From SZAS-79 sp963844255 (GTDB taxonomy: Bacteria > Pseudomonadota > Gammaproteobacteria > Burkholderiales > SG8-39), in NCBI GenBank assembly GCA_963844255.1, contig CAWJNP010000017.1:1-64000 (forward strand): 64,000 nucleotides of DNA, written 5' to 3'. The position numbers and the translations under genes were made by a program. The notes beneath the pieces were generated by a model. That model worked only from the letters and a program-made list of their open reading frames with translations. It was not told the origin of the DNA and made no database searches. Below are positions 57,058 to 64,000 of this stretch, one piece after another (position 1 is the first letter of the stretch; every line of letters begins with the position of its first letter).

Positions 57058-57432
57058 TCAGGGTTCGATGAACTGATAGTCGACGCGAATCCGCCCATCG
57101 ACCGCAAGCAACAGAAACTCGATCCCGACTGACCTGAGTTTCTCGTCGCCCGCATTCGCCATCTCCCACGTAAACCGCAGCGCGTCGTGGTGCCGCTCCA
57201 AATGGCGCGTGCGGAACAGGCACCTCTCGTCACGCCCCCACTTTTCCCACGACACCCGCACCCGCGCTTCCACGGCGTCCCAGCCGTGGTACGCATTGAG
57301 TTTGGTGAAATTCGCGCAGTCGGGTGTCCAGAGTTCCTCGATGAGCCGGCGCCGCCGCGCCGGATCGGCTTCGTTCCACATCGAGACGTAGCGCTCGATG
57401 AACAGATCAACTGAATCGGCCGGCGCGTTCAT
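57058..57432 (-). CDS. SnoaL-like (NTF2-fold) protein
   Basis: 124 residues beginning with the pattern FIERYVSMWNEADPARRRRL and ending FLLLAVDGRIRVDYQFIEP, typical of the SnoaL-like domain. The function is unknown; such proteins are small-molecule binding or isomerase-like. It overlaps the upstream membrane protein gene by 4 bases, so the two are coupled. Confidence 0.85.
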   Translation of the reverse strand: MNAPADSVDLFIERYVSMWNEADPARRRRLIEELWTPDCANFTKLNAYHGWDAVEARVRVSWEKWGRDERCLFRTRHLERHHDALRFTWEMANAGDEKLRSVGIEFLLLAVDGRIRVDYQFIEP

Positions 57433-57827
57433 GCGCCGATCCTTTTCAGTCCTGCGTATTCCAGCTCGGCCAGCACCGCCACCGCCACGCCCTGGACAAT
57501 GACGAACGCGGTGCCGAGCGCACTCGGCGCAAAAACAAACAGCACCAGCACGCTGCCCGCGACCCAGCCGGCGTTGCCGGCGATCGCGAGCCAGGCCCCG
57601 CCACGCGGTAGGTCGCGCCGGGTGGCGACCCAGAGCATGAAGGCGGCGACCGGGAAGAGCGACACGCCCACCCAGAACAGCAGGGCCGCGGGCAGGCCGA
57701 AGAGAACCGAGAGCGGCGCAGCGTCGACGCTCATCAGCGCGCCCATGACAATGCAGGTGGCCGTGTCGACAAACAGCACGCGGCGCAGGAAGGCGGAGCG
57801 GTCCAAGGGCAGGGCAAGGGTGTTCAT
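57429..57827 (-). CDS. Small membrane protein of unknown function
   Basis: 132 residues with four hydrophobic helices (about 15-35, 41-66, 77-95 and 101-125) separated by short loops. No family is assigned. It is the first gene of a two-gene unit with the SnoaL-like gene and diverges from the XRE regulator, 120 bases apart, which may control it. Confidence 0.75.
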   Translation of the reverse strand: MNTLALPLDRSAFLRRVLFVDTATCIVMGALMSVDAAPLSVLFGLPAALLFWVGVSLFPVAAFMLWVATRRDLPRGGAWLAIAGNAGWVAGSVLVLFVFAPSALGTAFVIVQGVAVAVLAELEYAGLKRIGA

Positions 57828-57947
57828 GCGGTTCTCCACAAGGGTTGAATGCGGGTTGAAGACGGCCGCATGGTGGCGGGGTAAGCAACCACGGTCGATT
57901 ACCTCCGAAGTAATGGGATCGGCGCAACCCGCTGCTATCCTCCCGCC

Positions 57948-58736
57948 ATGCAAACCTCACTCCAGCCGGTCGGGACGCTCCTGCGCGAGTGGCGCCAGCG
58001 CCGGCGCCTGACCCAGATGGACCTCGCGCTGGACGCGGACATCTCGCCGCGCCATCTCTCCTTCGTCGAAACCGGGCGCGCGCAGCCCAGCCGCGAGATG
58101 CTGCTGCACCTCCTCGAAGAACTCGAGATCCCCCTGCGCGAGCGCAACACGCTGCTCGTCGCCGCCGGCTTCGCCCCGATGTTCAAGGCGCGGCGCCTGG
58201 ACGACGCGGCGCTCGCGGCGGCGCGCAAGGCGATCGACGTGGTGCTCGAAGCGCAAAGGCCGTACCCCGCGTTCGCGCTCGACCGGCACTGGAACATCGT
58301 CGCCTCCAACTCCGCGCTGCAGGAACTCTATGAGGGCGTGGCGCCGGAGTTGCTGGTGCCACCCGTGAATGCGATGCGTCTGTCGCTGCACCCGAAGGGC
58401 ATCGCGCCGCGGATCGAGAACCTGGCCGAGTGGCGCGCGCACCTGCATGCGCGCCTGAGGAAGCAGGTGGAACTCACCGGAGACCGCGTGCTGGCGGACT
58501 TGCTCGAAGAAATCCTGTCGTACGGCGAACCGGGAGGCGGCTTCAAATCCACGCACAGCCTCGAACACACGGTTCTGGTGCCGCTGAAGATCCGCTGTTC
58601 CCTTGGCGTGCTGTCCTTCCTGTCCACCACCACGGTGTTCGGCACACCGGTGGATGTGACGCTCTCGGAGCTCGCGATCGAGATGTTTTTCCCGGCGGAC
58701 GCAGACACGGCGCAGGCGGTGCGCAGCGCCGGATAA
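57948..58736 (+). CDS. XRE-family regulator with MmyB-like C-terminal domain
   Basis: 262 residues. Residues 8-62 are a helix-turn-helix (LLREWRQRRRLTQMDLAL, then ISPRHLSFVETGRAQPS). The rest matches the MmyB-type ligand-binding domain (PAFALDRHWNIVASNSAL). The family is thought to bind fatty-acid-like ligands. The divergent two-gene unit is the obvious candidate target. Confidence 0.9.
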   Translation: MQTSLQPVGTLLREWRQRRRLTQMDLALDADISPRHLSFVETGRAQPSREMLLHLLEELEIPLRERNTLLVAAGFAPMFKARRLDDAALAAARKAIDVVLEAQRPYPAFALDRHWNIVASNSALQELYEGVAPELLVPPVNAMRLSLHPKGIAPRIENLAEWRAHLHARLRKQVELTGDRVLADLLEEILSYGEPGGGFKSTHSLEHTVLVPLKIRCSLGVLSFLSTTTVFGTPVDVTLSELAIEMFFPADADTAQAVRSAG

Positions 58737-58851
58737 AGGCGACTCTGACCCGGGTTTCCGCGGAAATTTGACGAATTATTAAAGTGACTCCGTCTCCTGG
58801 AGCCGCGCTCCTGTCAGTTCGTGTATCGGAACCGATACACCGGGGAGCCTG
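58737..58851. repeat. Second copy of the intergenic palindrome
   Basis: CTGTCAGTTCGTGTATCGGA and the following ACCGATACACC resemble 55,607-55,634. CGACTCTGACCC near its left edge is the inverted form of the GGGTCAGAGTCG seen at 55,658. This is probably a dispersed repeat of this genome. Confidence 0.6.
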
Positions 58852-60580
58852 TTAGTGGATCTCCGGATCCGGAATCGCCGCCGTTCCTTCCAGAAAATCG
58901 AAGTCGCAGCCCTCGTTCGCCTGCTTGATGTGGCGTGAAAAGATCGCTCCGTAGCCGCGCTCGTACTTGAGCGGCGGGCGCTTCCAGGCGGCCTTCCGTT
59001 TCGCGAGCTCGGCTTCCGACACCTTCAGATTCAGTTCGCACTTGGCGACATTCAGTTCGATCATGTCGCCGTTCTGCACGAACGCGAGGTTGCCGCCGAC
59101 GTAGGCTTCGGGCGCGACGTGCAGGACGCAGGTGCCGTAGCTGGTGCCGCTCATGCGCCCGTCCGAGATCCGCACCATGTCCTTGACGCCCTGCTTGATG
59201 AGCTTGCTGCGGCATGGGCAGCATGCCCCACTCGGGGAAGCCGGGGCCACCCAGGGGCCCGGACATCTTGAGCACAAGCACGCTGTCGGCATCGACATCC
59301 AGTTCATCGGTGTCGATCCGCGCGGCCATGTCGTTGTAGTCCTCGAACACCACCGCACGGCCGGTGTGCTGCATGAGTTGCGGATCCGCGGCGCTGGTCT
59401 TGATGACGGCGCCATCGGGCGCGAGGTTGCCGCGCAGCATGACGATCCCGCCCGAGGCCTTCAGCGGCTTGTCGCGCGGCAGGATGACGTCGTCGTTCCA
59501 GACCTTGGCGCCTTCGATGTTCTCGCCCAGCGTCTTGCCGTTGACGGTCTTCGCCGAGAGATCCAGCAGGTCGCGCAGTTGAAACAGCAGGGCGCGCAGA
59601 CCGCCGGCGTAGAAGAAATCCTCCATCAGGTACTTGTTCCCCGAGGGCCGCACGTTGGCAATCACGGGCGTCCTGGCCGAGATCTCGTTGTAGCGCTCCA
59701 GCGGAAACGGCAGCCCCGCGCGACCGGCCATCGCCACCAGGTGCACGATCGCGTTGGTCGAACCGCCCATCGCCATCAGGGTGGTGATCGCGTTGTCGAA
59801 CGAACCCTTGGACAGAAAATCCCGGGGTTTGAGATCCTCCCACACCATCTCCACGATCCGCCGCCCGGTCAGCGCCGCCATGCGCGCATGGTTGGAATCC
59901 GGCGCGGGAATCGACGAATACCCGGGCAGCGTGAACCCCAGCGCCTCGGCCAGCGACATCATGGTCGCCGCGGTGCCCATGGTCATGCAGGTGCCCGGCG
60001 AGCGCGCGATGCTGTCCTCGATGCCGTTCCAGTCGTCCTGCGTGATCCGCCCGGCGCGCAGCTCGTCCCAGTATTTCCAGGTGTCCGAGCCCGACCCGAG
60101 CGTCTGGTCGCGCCAGTGCGAATTCAGCATCGGCCCGGCCGGCAGGTAGATGGTCGGCAGGTTCATGCTGGTCGCGCCCATGATCAGCGCGGGCGTGGTC
60201 TTGTCGCAGCCGCCCATGAGCACCGCGCCGTCGGCCGGATACGACCGCAGCAGTTCCTCGGTCTCCATCGCGAGGAAGTTGCGGTACATCATCGTGGTGG
60301 GCTTCTGCATCGTTTCGGCCAGCGCCATCGCCGGCATCTCGAGCGGAAAGCCGCCGGCCTGCCAGACGCCGCGCTTCACTTCCTCGACGCGCTGCTTGAA
60401 GTGCGTGTGGCAGTGGTTGATGTCCGACCAGGTGTTGATGATCGCGATCACCGGCTTGCCCGCGTAGTCGCTGCGGTCGTAGCCCATCTGGGCGGTGCGC
60501 GAGCGGTGGCCGAACGAGCGCAGGTCGTCGACGCCGAACCAGCGGTGGCTGCGCAGGTCCTCGGGCTTCTTCTTGTTCAC
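58852..60580 (-). CDS. IlvD/Edd family dehydratase, L-arabinonate dehydratase type
   Basis: From the GTG at 60,580 the protein has Cys57 (DINHCHTH), Cys125 (GGCDKTTPA) and Cys198 (GTCMTMGTA). Their spacing matches the three [2Fe-2S] ligands described for the L-arabinonate dehydratase of Rhizobium. FGVDDLRSFGHRSRTAQMGY also fits the sugar-acid branch rather than true dihydroxy-acid dehydratase. It would dehydrate a pentonate or hexonate to the 2-keto-3-deoxy acid. One extra base at about 59,203-59,212 breaks the frame; the family sequence (KLIKQGVKDMVRISDGRMSG) continues at once in another frame, so a sequencing indel is likely. Confidence 0.88.
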
Positions 60581-60638
60581 GTGGCGATCCTCCTCAGGCG
60601 GGAGCAGGGATTCTAATCCGGCAGCGTATGATCGGCGC

Positions 60639-61439
60639 ATGGACGGGACTTCGTTTCACGAGACGCCACAAAAGCTCGGACGCGCGCTGCTCGACTGGAT
60701 GGCGAGCTGGTGGCGGGTGTTCCATTTCGGCGCCCGGGCGCTGGTCATGGCAGGCTCGCCGCAGGCCTACGACCGCGCGACCTCGACCCTGATGGCGCGC
60801 CAGATCTACTTCACGGCCTGGCAGATCCTGCCGGGGTTCATCCTGGTCTGCGCGCTGCTCAGCTACGTGGTGATCCGCATCGTGGTGCTGGCGGCGGGCA
60901 GCTACGGCCTGGCCGAATACGCCCTGAACATCGTGGTGCGCGTGCTGATCCTCGAGCTGATCCCGCTGTTCGTCGCCCTGTTCGTCGGGCTGCGCTCGGG
61001 GGCGGCGATCAATACCGAGGTGGTGTTGATGCACATCCGCGGCGACCTGGAAAAGCTGCAGCGCGCGGGCGCCGATCCGATGCGCCACGAACTGGTGCCG
61101 CGCGTGATCGGCAGCGCGGTGTCGGTGCTCGCGCTGACCGTGATCGGCGGGTCGATCGCCCTGGTGCTCGCCTATGTCGCGATGTACGGCTTCACCTCGG
61201 GTGGCGAGGAGAGCTTTACGAACGTGGTCGGGCAGGTCTTCAGCCTCGTGATCACGCTGGGACTCGGACTCAAGGCGCTGTTCTTCGGCCTCGCGGTTGC
61301 GGTGATCCCGATCACCTCCAGCCTCGATGCGCCGCGCGACATGCGCTTTGCGCCGATCGCCGTGCTCAACGGCATGGTCCGCCTGTTCCTGTCGCTTGCC
61401 CTGATCCAGGCCGCATCGCTGGCGGTGAAGTACATATAA
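60639..61439 (+). CDS. mlaE: MlaE-family ABC transporter permease
   Basis: 266 residues with an N-terminal amphipathic helix and about five membrane segments. LRSGAAINTEVVLMHIRGDLEKLQRAG is the conserved cytoplasmic coupling region of MlaE permeases, and PRVIGSAVSVLALTVIGG follows. It would move phospholipid or other hydrophobic substrates between the membranes. The MlaD gene follows after 10 bases. No ATPase gene lies next to it in the window. Confidence 0.88.
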   Translation: MDGTSFHETPQKLGRALLDWMASWWRVFHFGARALVMAGSPQAYDRATSTLMARQIYFTAWQILPGFILVCALLSYVVIRIVVLAAGSYGLAEYALNIVVRVLILELIPLFVALFVGLRSGAAINTEVVLMHIRGDLEKLQRAGADPMRHELVPRVIGSAVSVLALTVIGGSIALVLAYVAMYGFTSGGEESFTNVVGQVFSLVITLGLGLKALFFGLAVAVIPITSSLDAPRDMRFAPIAVLNGMVRLFLSLALIQAASLAVKYI

Positions 61440-61449
61440 TCCGCGCGCC

Positions 61450-62494
61450 ATGGAAAAACAAACCGCCGCCGCTTCCACCGAGACCGTCACGGCCGTGCCG
61501 ATACGGTATCTCCAGTTCAAGGTCGCGCTGCTGCTGGCGCTGACCCTGGTGCTGTCGGCCGCCTTCGTGGGCTATGTGCTCTACGCGCGCGGCGTGTTCG
61601 AAAACACCCAGCGCGTGGTGCTGGTCACCGACGATTCCAACGGCGTGAACGTGGGCATGGCGCTGAGCTTCAAGGGCTTTGCGATCGGACGCGTGCGCGG
61701 CATCGAGCTGGGCGACGATGCCAAGGTGCGGATCAACATCGACGTGCCGAAAAAGGATGCGCGCTGGCTGCGCACCTCGAGCGTGTTCACGATCGAGCGC
61801 GCGCTGGTCGGCAGCGTGCGCATCGTTGCGACCACCGGGCGACCTCGATGCCGCGCCCCTGCCCGACGGGGCGGTGTGCACCAGCACGCGGCCCGACCCG
61901 CCGCGCGCCGATGGCGTGGCCTGCCTCGCCCTACGTGGCGACGCGACCGAGGACATTCCGTCACTGGTACTCAGCATGAAGGAACTGCTCGGCAACCTGC
62001 GCAACATGACCGCCGCCGATTCGAGCCTCGGCGCGAGCCTTGCCAGCGTGAAGACCGTGACCGAGCGCATGGCGGGGCGTTCCGGCGTGCTCGGGGCCGT
62101 GCTCGGCGGCGAGGAGAACGCGAAGAAGGTGATCACCGCGCTCGACCGGGCAAACAAGCTGCTGGCCTCGCTTGACAGCATCTCCCTGAAGCTCGACCAG
62201 ACGCTCGCCAAGGCCGATCAACGCGTGTTCGGCGCCGGCGGCGTGATGGACGAGACGCAGAAATCGGTGCAGCAGCTGAACGCGATCCTCGGTGACGTGC
62301 GGATGAGTCTGAAAAAGGCCGACGCCGTGCTCGCCGAGGCGCAGAAAATCAGCTCGAACGCGCGCGCCGCGACCGACGATCTCGCAAGCCTGCGCGCGGA
62401 GGTCGACGCGAGCCTGCGCAAGGTCGGCGGCCTGATCGACGAGATCAACCGCAAGTGGCCCTTCAAGCGCGAAACGGAACTGAAGCTGCCATGA
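61450..62494 (+). CDS. mlaD: MlaD/MCE-domain protein, one frameshift
   Basis: One N-terminal membrane helix (KVALLLALTLVLSAAFVGYV) is followed by an MCE-like domain (VVLVTDDSNGVNVGMALSFKG and GFAIGRVRGIELGDD), then a long helical tail with loose heptads to the end. A surplus G in the run at 61,837-61,839 breaks the frame; skipping it gives about 347 residues. It would form the periplasmic ring that carries lipid for the MlaE permease. Its stop overlaps the next ATG (ATGA). Confidence 0.87.
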
Positions 62495-63144
62495 GGACGT
62501 CTGGAACACTTGCGGCCGGCATGGTCCTCCTGCTTTCAGCCTGCGCCGGCGGCCCGGTGCCGCCCGACTGGCAGGTCAATGCACGGCTCGGCCTCGCCGG
62601 TTTCGAAAAAGCCAGTCTTGAGGGCAACACCCGGGTCGCCGAGGTGGAGTTTTCGCGTGCGCGGGCTACGCTGACGGCGACCGGCCGCGCGGACCTCGTG
62701 GCGCGCGCCGAACTGCTGCGCTGCGCGGTGCGCGCGGCAAGCCTGGAATTCGACGACTGCCCCGGATTCCTCGCGCTGGCCGCCGATGCGGGGCTGGAGG
62801 AACGCGCCTATGCCGAATTCCTCGCCGGCCGCTGGCAGGGGCTCGACGCGCGCCTGCTGCCCGAGGCGCAGCGCGGGGTGGTGGCCGGACACGCCGAACT
62901 GCCTGTGGATCCCTTGTCGCGTCTCGTGGCCGCGGGGGTGCTGCTGCGCGGCGGAAAGATCGCACCGGCCGGGATCGCGGCAGCGATCGAGTCGGCATCG
63001 GCCAACGGCTGGCGGCGGCCGCTGCTCGCCTGGCTCGGGGTGGAGGAAAAGCGCGCGGCGGCGGCCGGCGATGCCGATGCCGCGGCCCGGATCCGCAGGC
63101 GCATCGCGCTGGTCTCGGGCCAGCGGCCGGGCGGCGACAAATAG
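62491..63144 (+). CDS. Lipoprotein of unknown function
   Basis: 217 residues. MRTSGTLAAGMVLLLSACAGG is a lipoprotein signal with Cys18 as the lipidated residue. The rest is Ala/Leu/Arg-rich helical sequence, TPR-like in look but with no clear consensus. Coupling to mlaD suggests a periplasmic partner of the lipid transporter. Confidence 0.75.
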   Translation: MRTSGTLAAGMVLLLSACAGGPVPPDWQVNARLGLAGFEKASLEGNTRVAEVEFSRARATLTATGRADLVARAELLRCAVRAASLEFDDCPGFLALAADAGLEERAYAEFLAGRWQGLDARLLPEAQRGVVAGHAELPVDPLSRLVAAGVLLRGGKIAPAGIAAAIESASANGWRRPLLAWLGVEEKRAAAAGDADAAARIRRRIALVSGQRPGGDK

Positions 63145-63215
63145 TTCGCTCCGCCCGCCAAGCGGGCGCCGCGCTCGTGTAGTCTGCGCGATACAAAAAA
63201 ACCGAGGAGACCGAA

Positions 63216-64000
63216 ATGAATCGCCTGTCCGTGTTGTTTGCCGCGTCCCTGACCGCCATTGCCTTGCACGGCACCACCGCGCTCGCGCAGGGCTATCCCA
63301 CCAAGCCGGTGCACGCGATCGTCTCGTTCACGGCGGGGAGTTCGACCGACATCGTCGGCCGGGTGGTGATGCAGAAGGTTTCCGAGTACTGGGGGCAGCC
63401 GGTGGTGGTGGAAAACCGCGCAGGTGCGGGCGGCTCGATCGGCTCGGCCGTGGTCGCGCGCAGTGCCGCGGACGGTTACACGCTGCTGATCAACTCCTCG
63501 GCGCACGCAGTCAATCCGGCCATCTACGCCAAGCTGCCCTACGACACGACGAAGGATTTCGTCGACGTCGTACCGCTGTCGATCCAGCCCAACGTGCTGG
63601 TGGTGCCTGCGGCCTCGCCGATCAAGACCATGGGCGAACTGATCGCTGCCGCGAAGGCCAGGCCGGGCGCGATCAATTTCGGCCACGCGGGTGTGGGCAG
63701 CGGAACCCACCTCTCGACCGAAAAACTCATCGCCGCTGCGCAGATCAATGTCACCCAGGTGCCCTTCAAGGGATCGCCGGATGTCATCGCGGCGCTGCTC
63801 TCGGGCTCCGTGGATTGCTACTGGGCGCCGATTTCGGCCGCCATGTCGAACATCAGGAGCGGCAAGCTGCGCCCGCTTGCGGTCAGCACGCCGAAGCGCA
63901 ATTCGCAGCTGCCGGATGTGCCGACCACGGGCGAGGGCGGTGTGGCGAATGCGGATTCGCCGCTGTGGTTCGGTGTCTGGGCGCCGGCCGGAACGCCGGC
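63216..64000 (+). CDS. Bug/TctC-type tripartite tricarboxylate receptor, cut by window end
   Basis: The product begins with a signal peptide (MNRLSVLFAASLTAIALHG, ending ALAQ). The mature part starts GYPTKPVHAIVSFTAGSSTDIVGR, followed by VVENRAGAGGSIGSAVVAR, the paired loops that bind a carboxylate in Bug receptors. INFGHAGVGSGTHL is also characteristic. Members bind carboxylates in the periplasm for TctAB-like transporters or for signalling. A strong ribosome site (GAGGAGA) precedes the ATG. About 260 of the usual 320 residues are present. Confidence 0.92.
   Translation, partial: MNRLSVLFAASLTAIALHGTTALAQGYPTKPVHAIVSFTAGSSTDIVGRVVMQKVSEYWGQPVVVENRAGAGGSIGSAVVARSAADGYTLLINSSAHAVNPAIYAKLPYDTTKDFVDVVPLSIQPNVLVVPAASPIKTMGELIAAAKARPGAINFGHAGVGSGTHLSTEKLIAAAQINVTQVPFKGSPDVIAALLSGSVDCYWAPISAAMSNIRSGKLRPLAVSTPKRNSQLPDVPTTGEGGVANADSPLWFGVWAPAGTP

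Noticed and set aside
58852..60580. ilvD (branched-chain amino acid dehydratase)
   Set aside because: Cys spacing and N-terminal motif fit the sugar-acid branch of IlvD/Edd, so the ilvD symbol was not used.
41334..64000. Large horizontal transfer of bacterial genes into the protist
   Set aside because: Genes keep bacterial ribosome sites and operon overlaps, come from two different bacterial groups, and both joins cut through genes; a chimeric assembly is simpler.
1..64000. tRNA or rRNA genes
   Set aside because: I looked for cloverleaf and GGTTCGAAT-type T-loop patterns and saw none that held up by eye.

Overview
The window is a composite of three unrelated kinds of DNA. Bases 1 to about 41,333 come from a eukaryote: the DNA is AT-rich, genes are widely spaced, and one gene has three short GT..AG introns (58 to 151 nt) that keep frame. 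An F-box protein with BspA-type repeats and a tyrosine-recombinase retrotransposon fit a protist, perhaps a stramenopile such as a diatom, but no gene here proves the lineage. Bases 41,334 to about 51,850 are GC-rich alphaproteobacterial DNA (Sphingopyxis/Sphingomonas-like: the purA, hisZ, serA order and the palindromic intergenic repeats). From about 51,850 to the end the DNA is GC-rich and beta/gammaproteobacterial, probably Burkholderiales (Bug/TctC receptor, HigBA, L-arabinonate-type dehydratase, Mla-type genes). Both junctions are abrupt and cut through coding or transposon sequence, so a chimeric assembly of a protist with its associated bacteria is the simplest reading.

Eukaryotic layout. 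From 1 to 5.5 kb lie duplicated and inverted copies of exon-like segments, with GACAA/TTGTC minisatellites between them. From 5.6 to 25.4 kb lies a run of long, mostly intronless genes on both strands, nearly all without a recognisable function. They include a 1795-residue acidic protein, an 884-residue protein, a pair of mutually similar proteins, and an F-box/BspA-repeat protein between that pair. From 25,635 to 38,018 sits a complete tyrosine-recombinase retrotransposon. It has split direct repeats (A1 ... B1-A2-B2), an SR-rich first ORF, an RT/RNase H ORF whose N-terminal part resembles a C5-methyltransferase, a recombinase ORF with a zinc finger, and a long unknown ORF on the opposite strand. 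A spliced host gene follows and is interrupted at 40,539 by the left end of a second, nearly identical element. That copy is cut off by the bacterial junction at 41,333.

Alphaproteobacterial part: a DUF2721 membrane protein, a frameshifted secreted amidase, an MFS transporter, an NADPH-dependent FMN reductase, a class I haloalkane dehalogenase, purA, a secreted esterase, a DOPA-dioxygenase-like protein, hisZ and a serA cut off at the junction.

Beta/gammaproteobacterial part: a multihaem cytochrome fragment, higBA, a D-aminoacylase, a ParE-type toxin/antitoxin pair, a DUF433 gene with a deleted partner, an ArsR/SRPBCC pair, an XRE regulator, an IlvD/Edd dehydratase, an mlaE-mlaD-lipoprotein operon and the start of a Bug receptor. 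At least six bacterial genes carry single-base frameshifts, two of them plainly in homopolymers, which points to uncorrected read errors. The most novel material is the retrotransposon (methyltransferase-like domain, antisense ORF, array of short palindromes at its left end) and the orphan gene island beside it.
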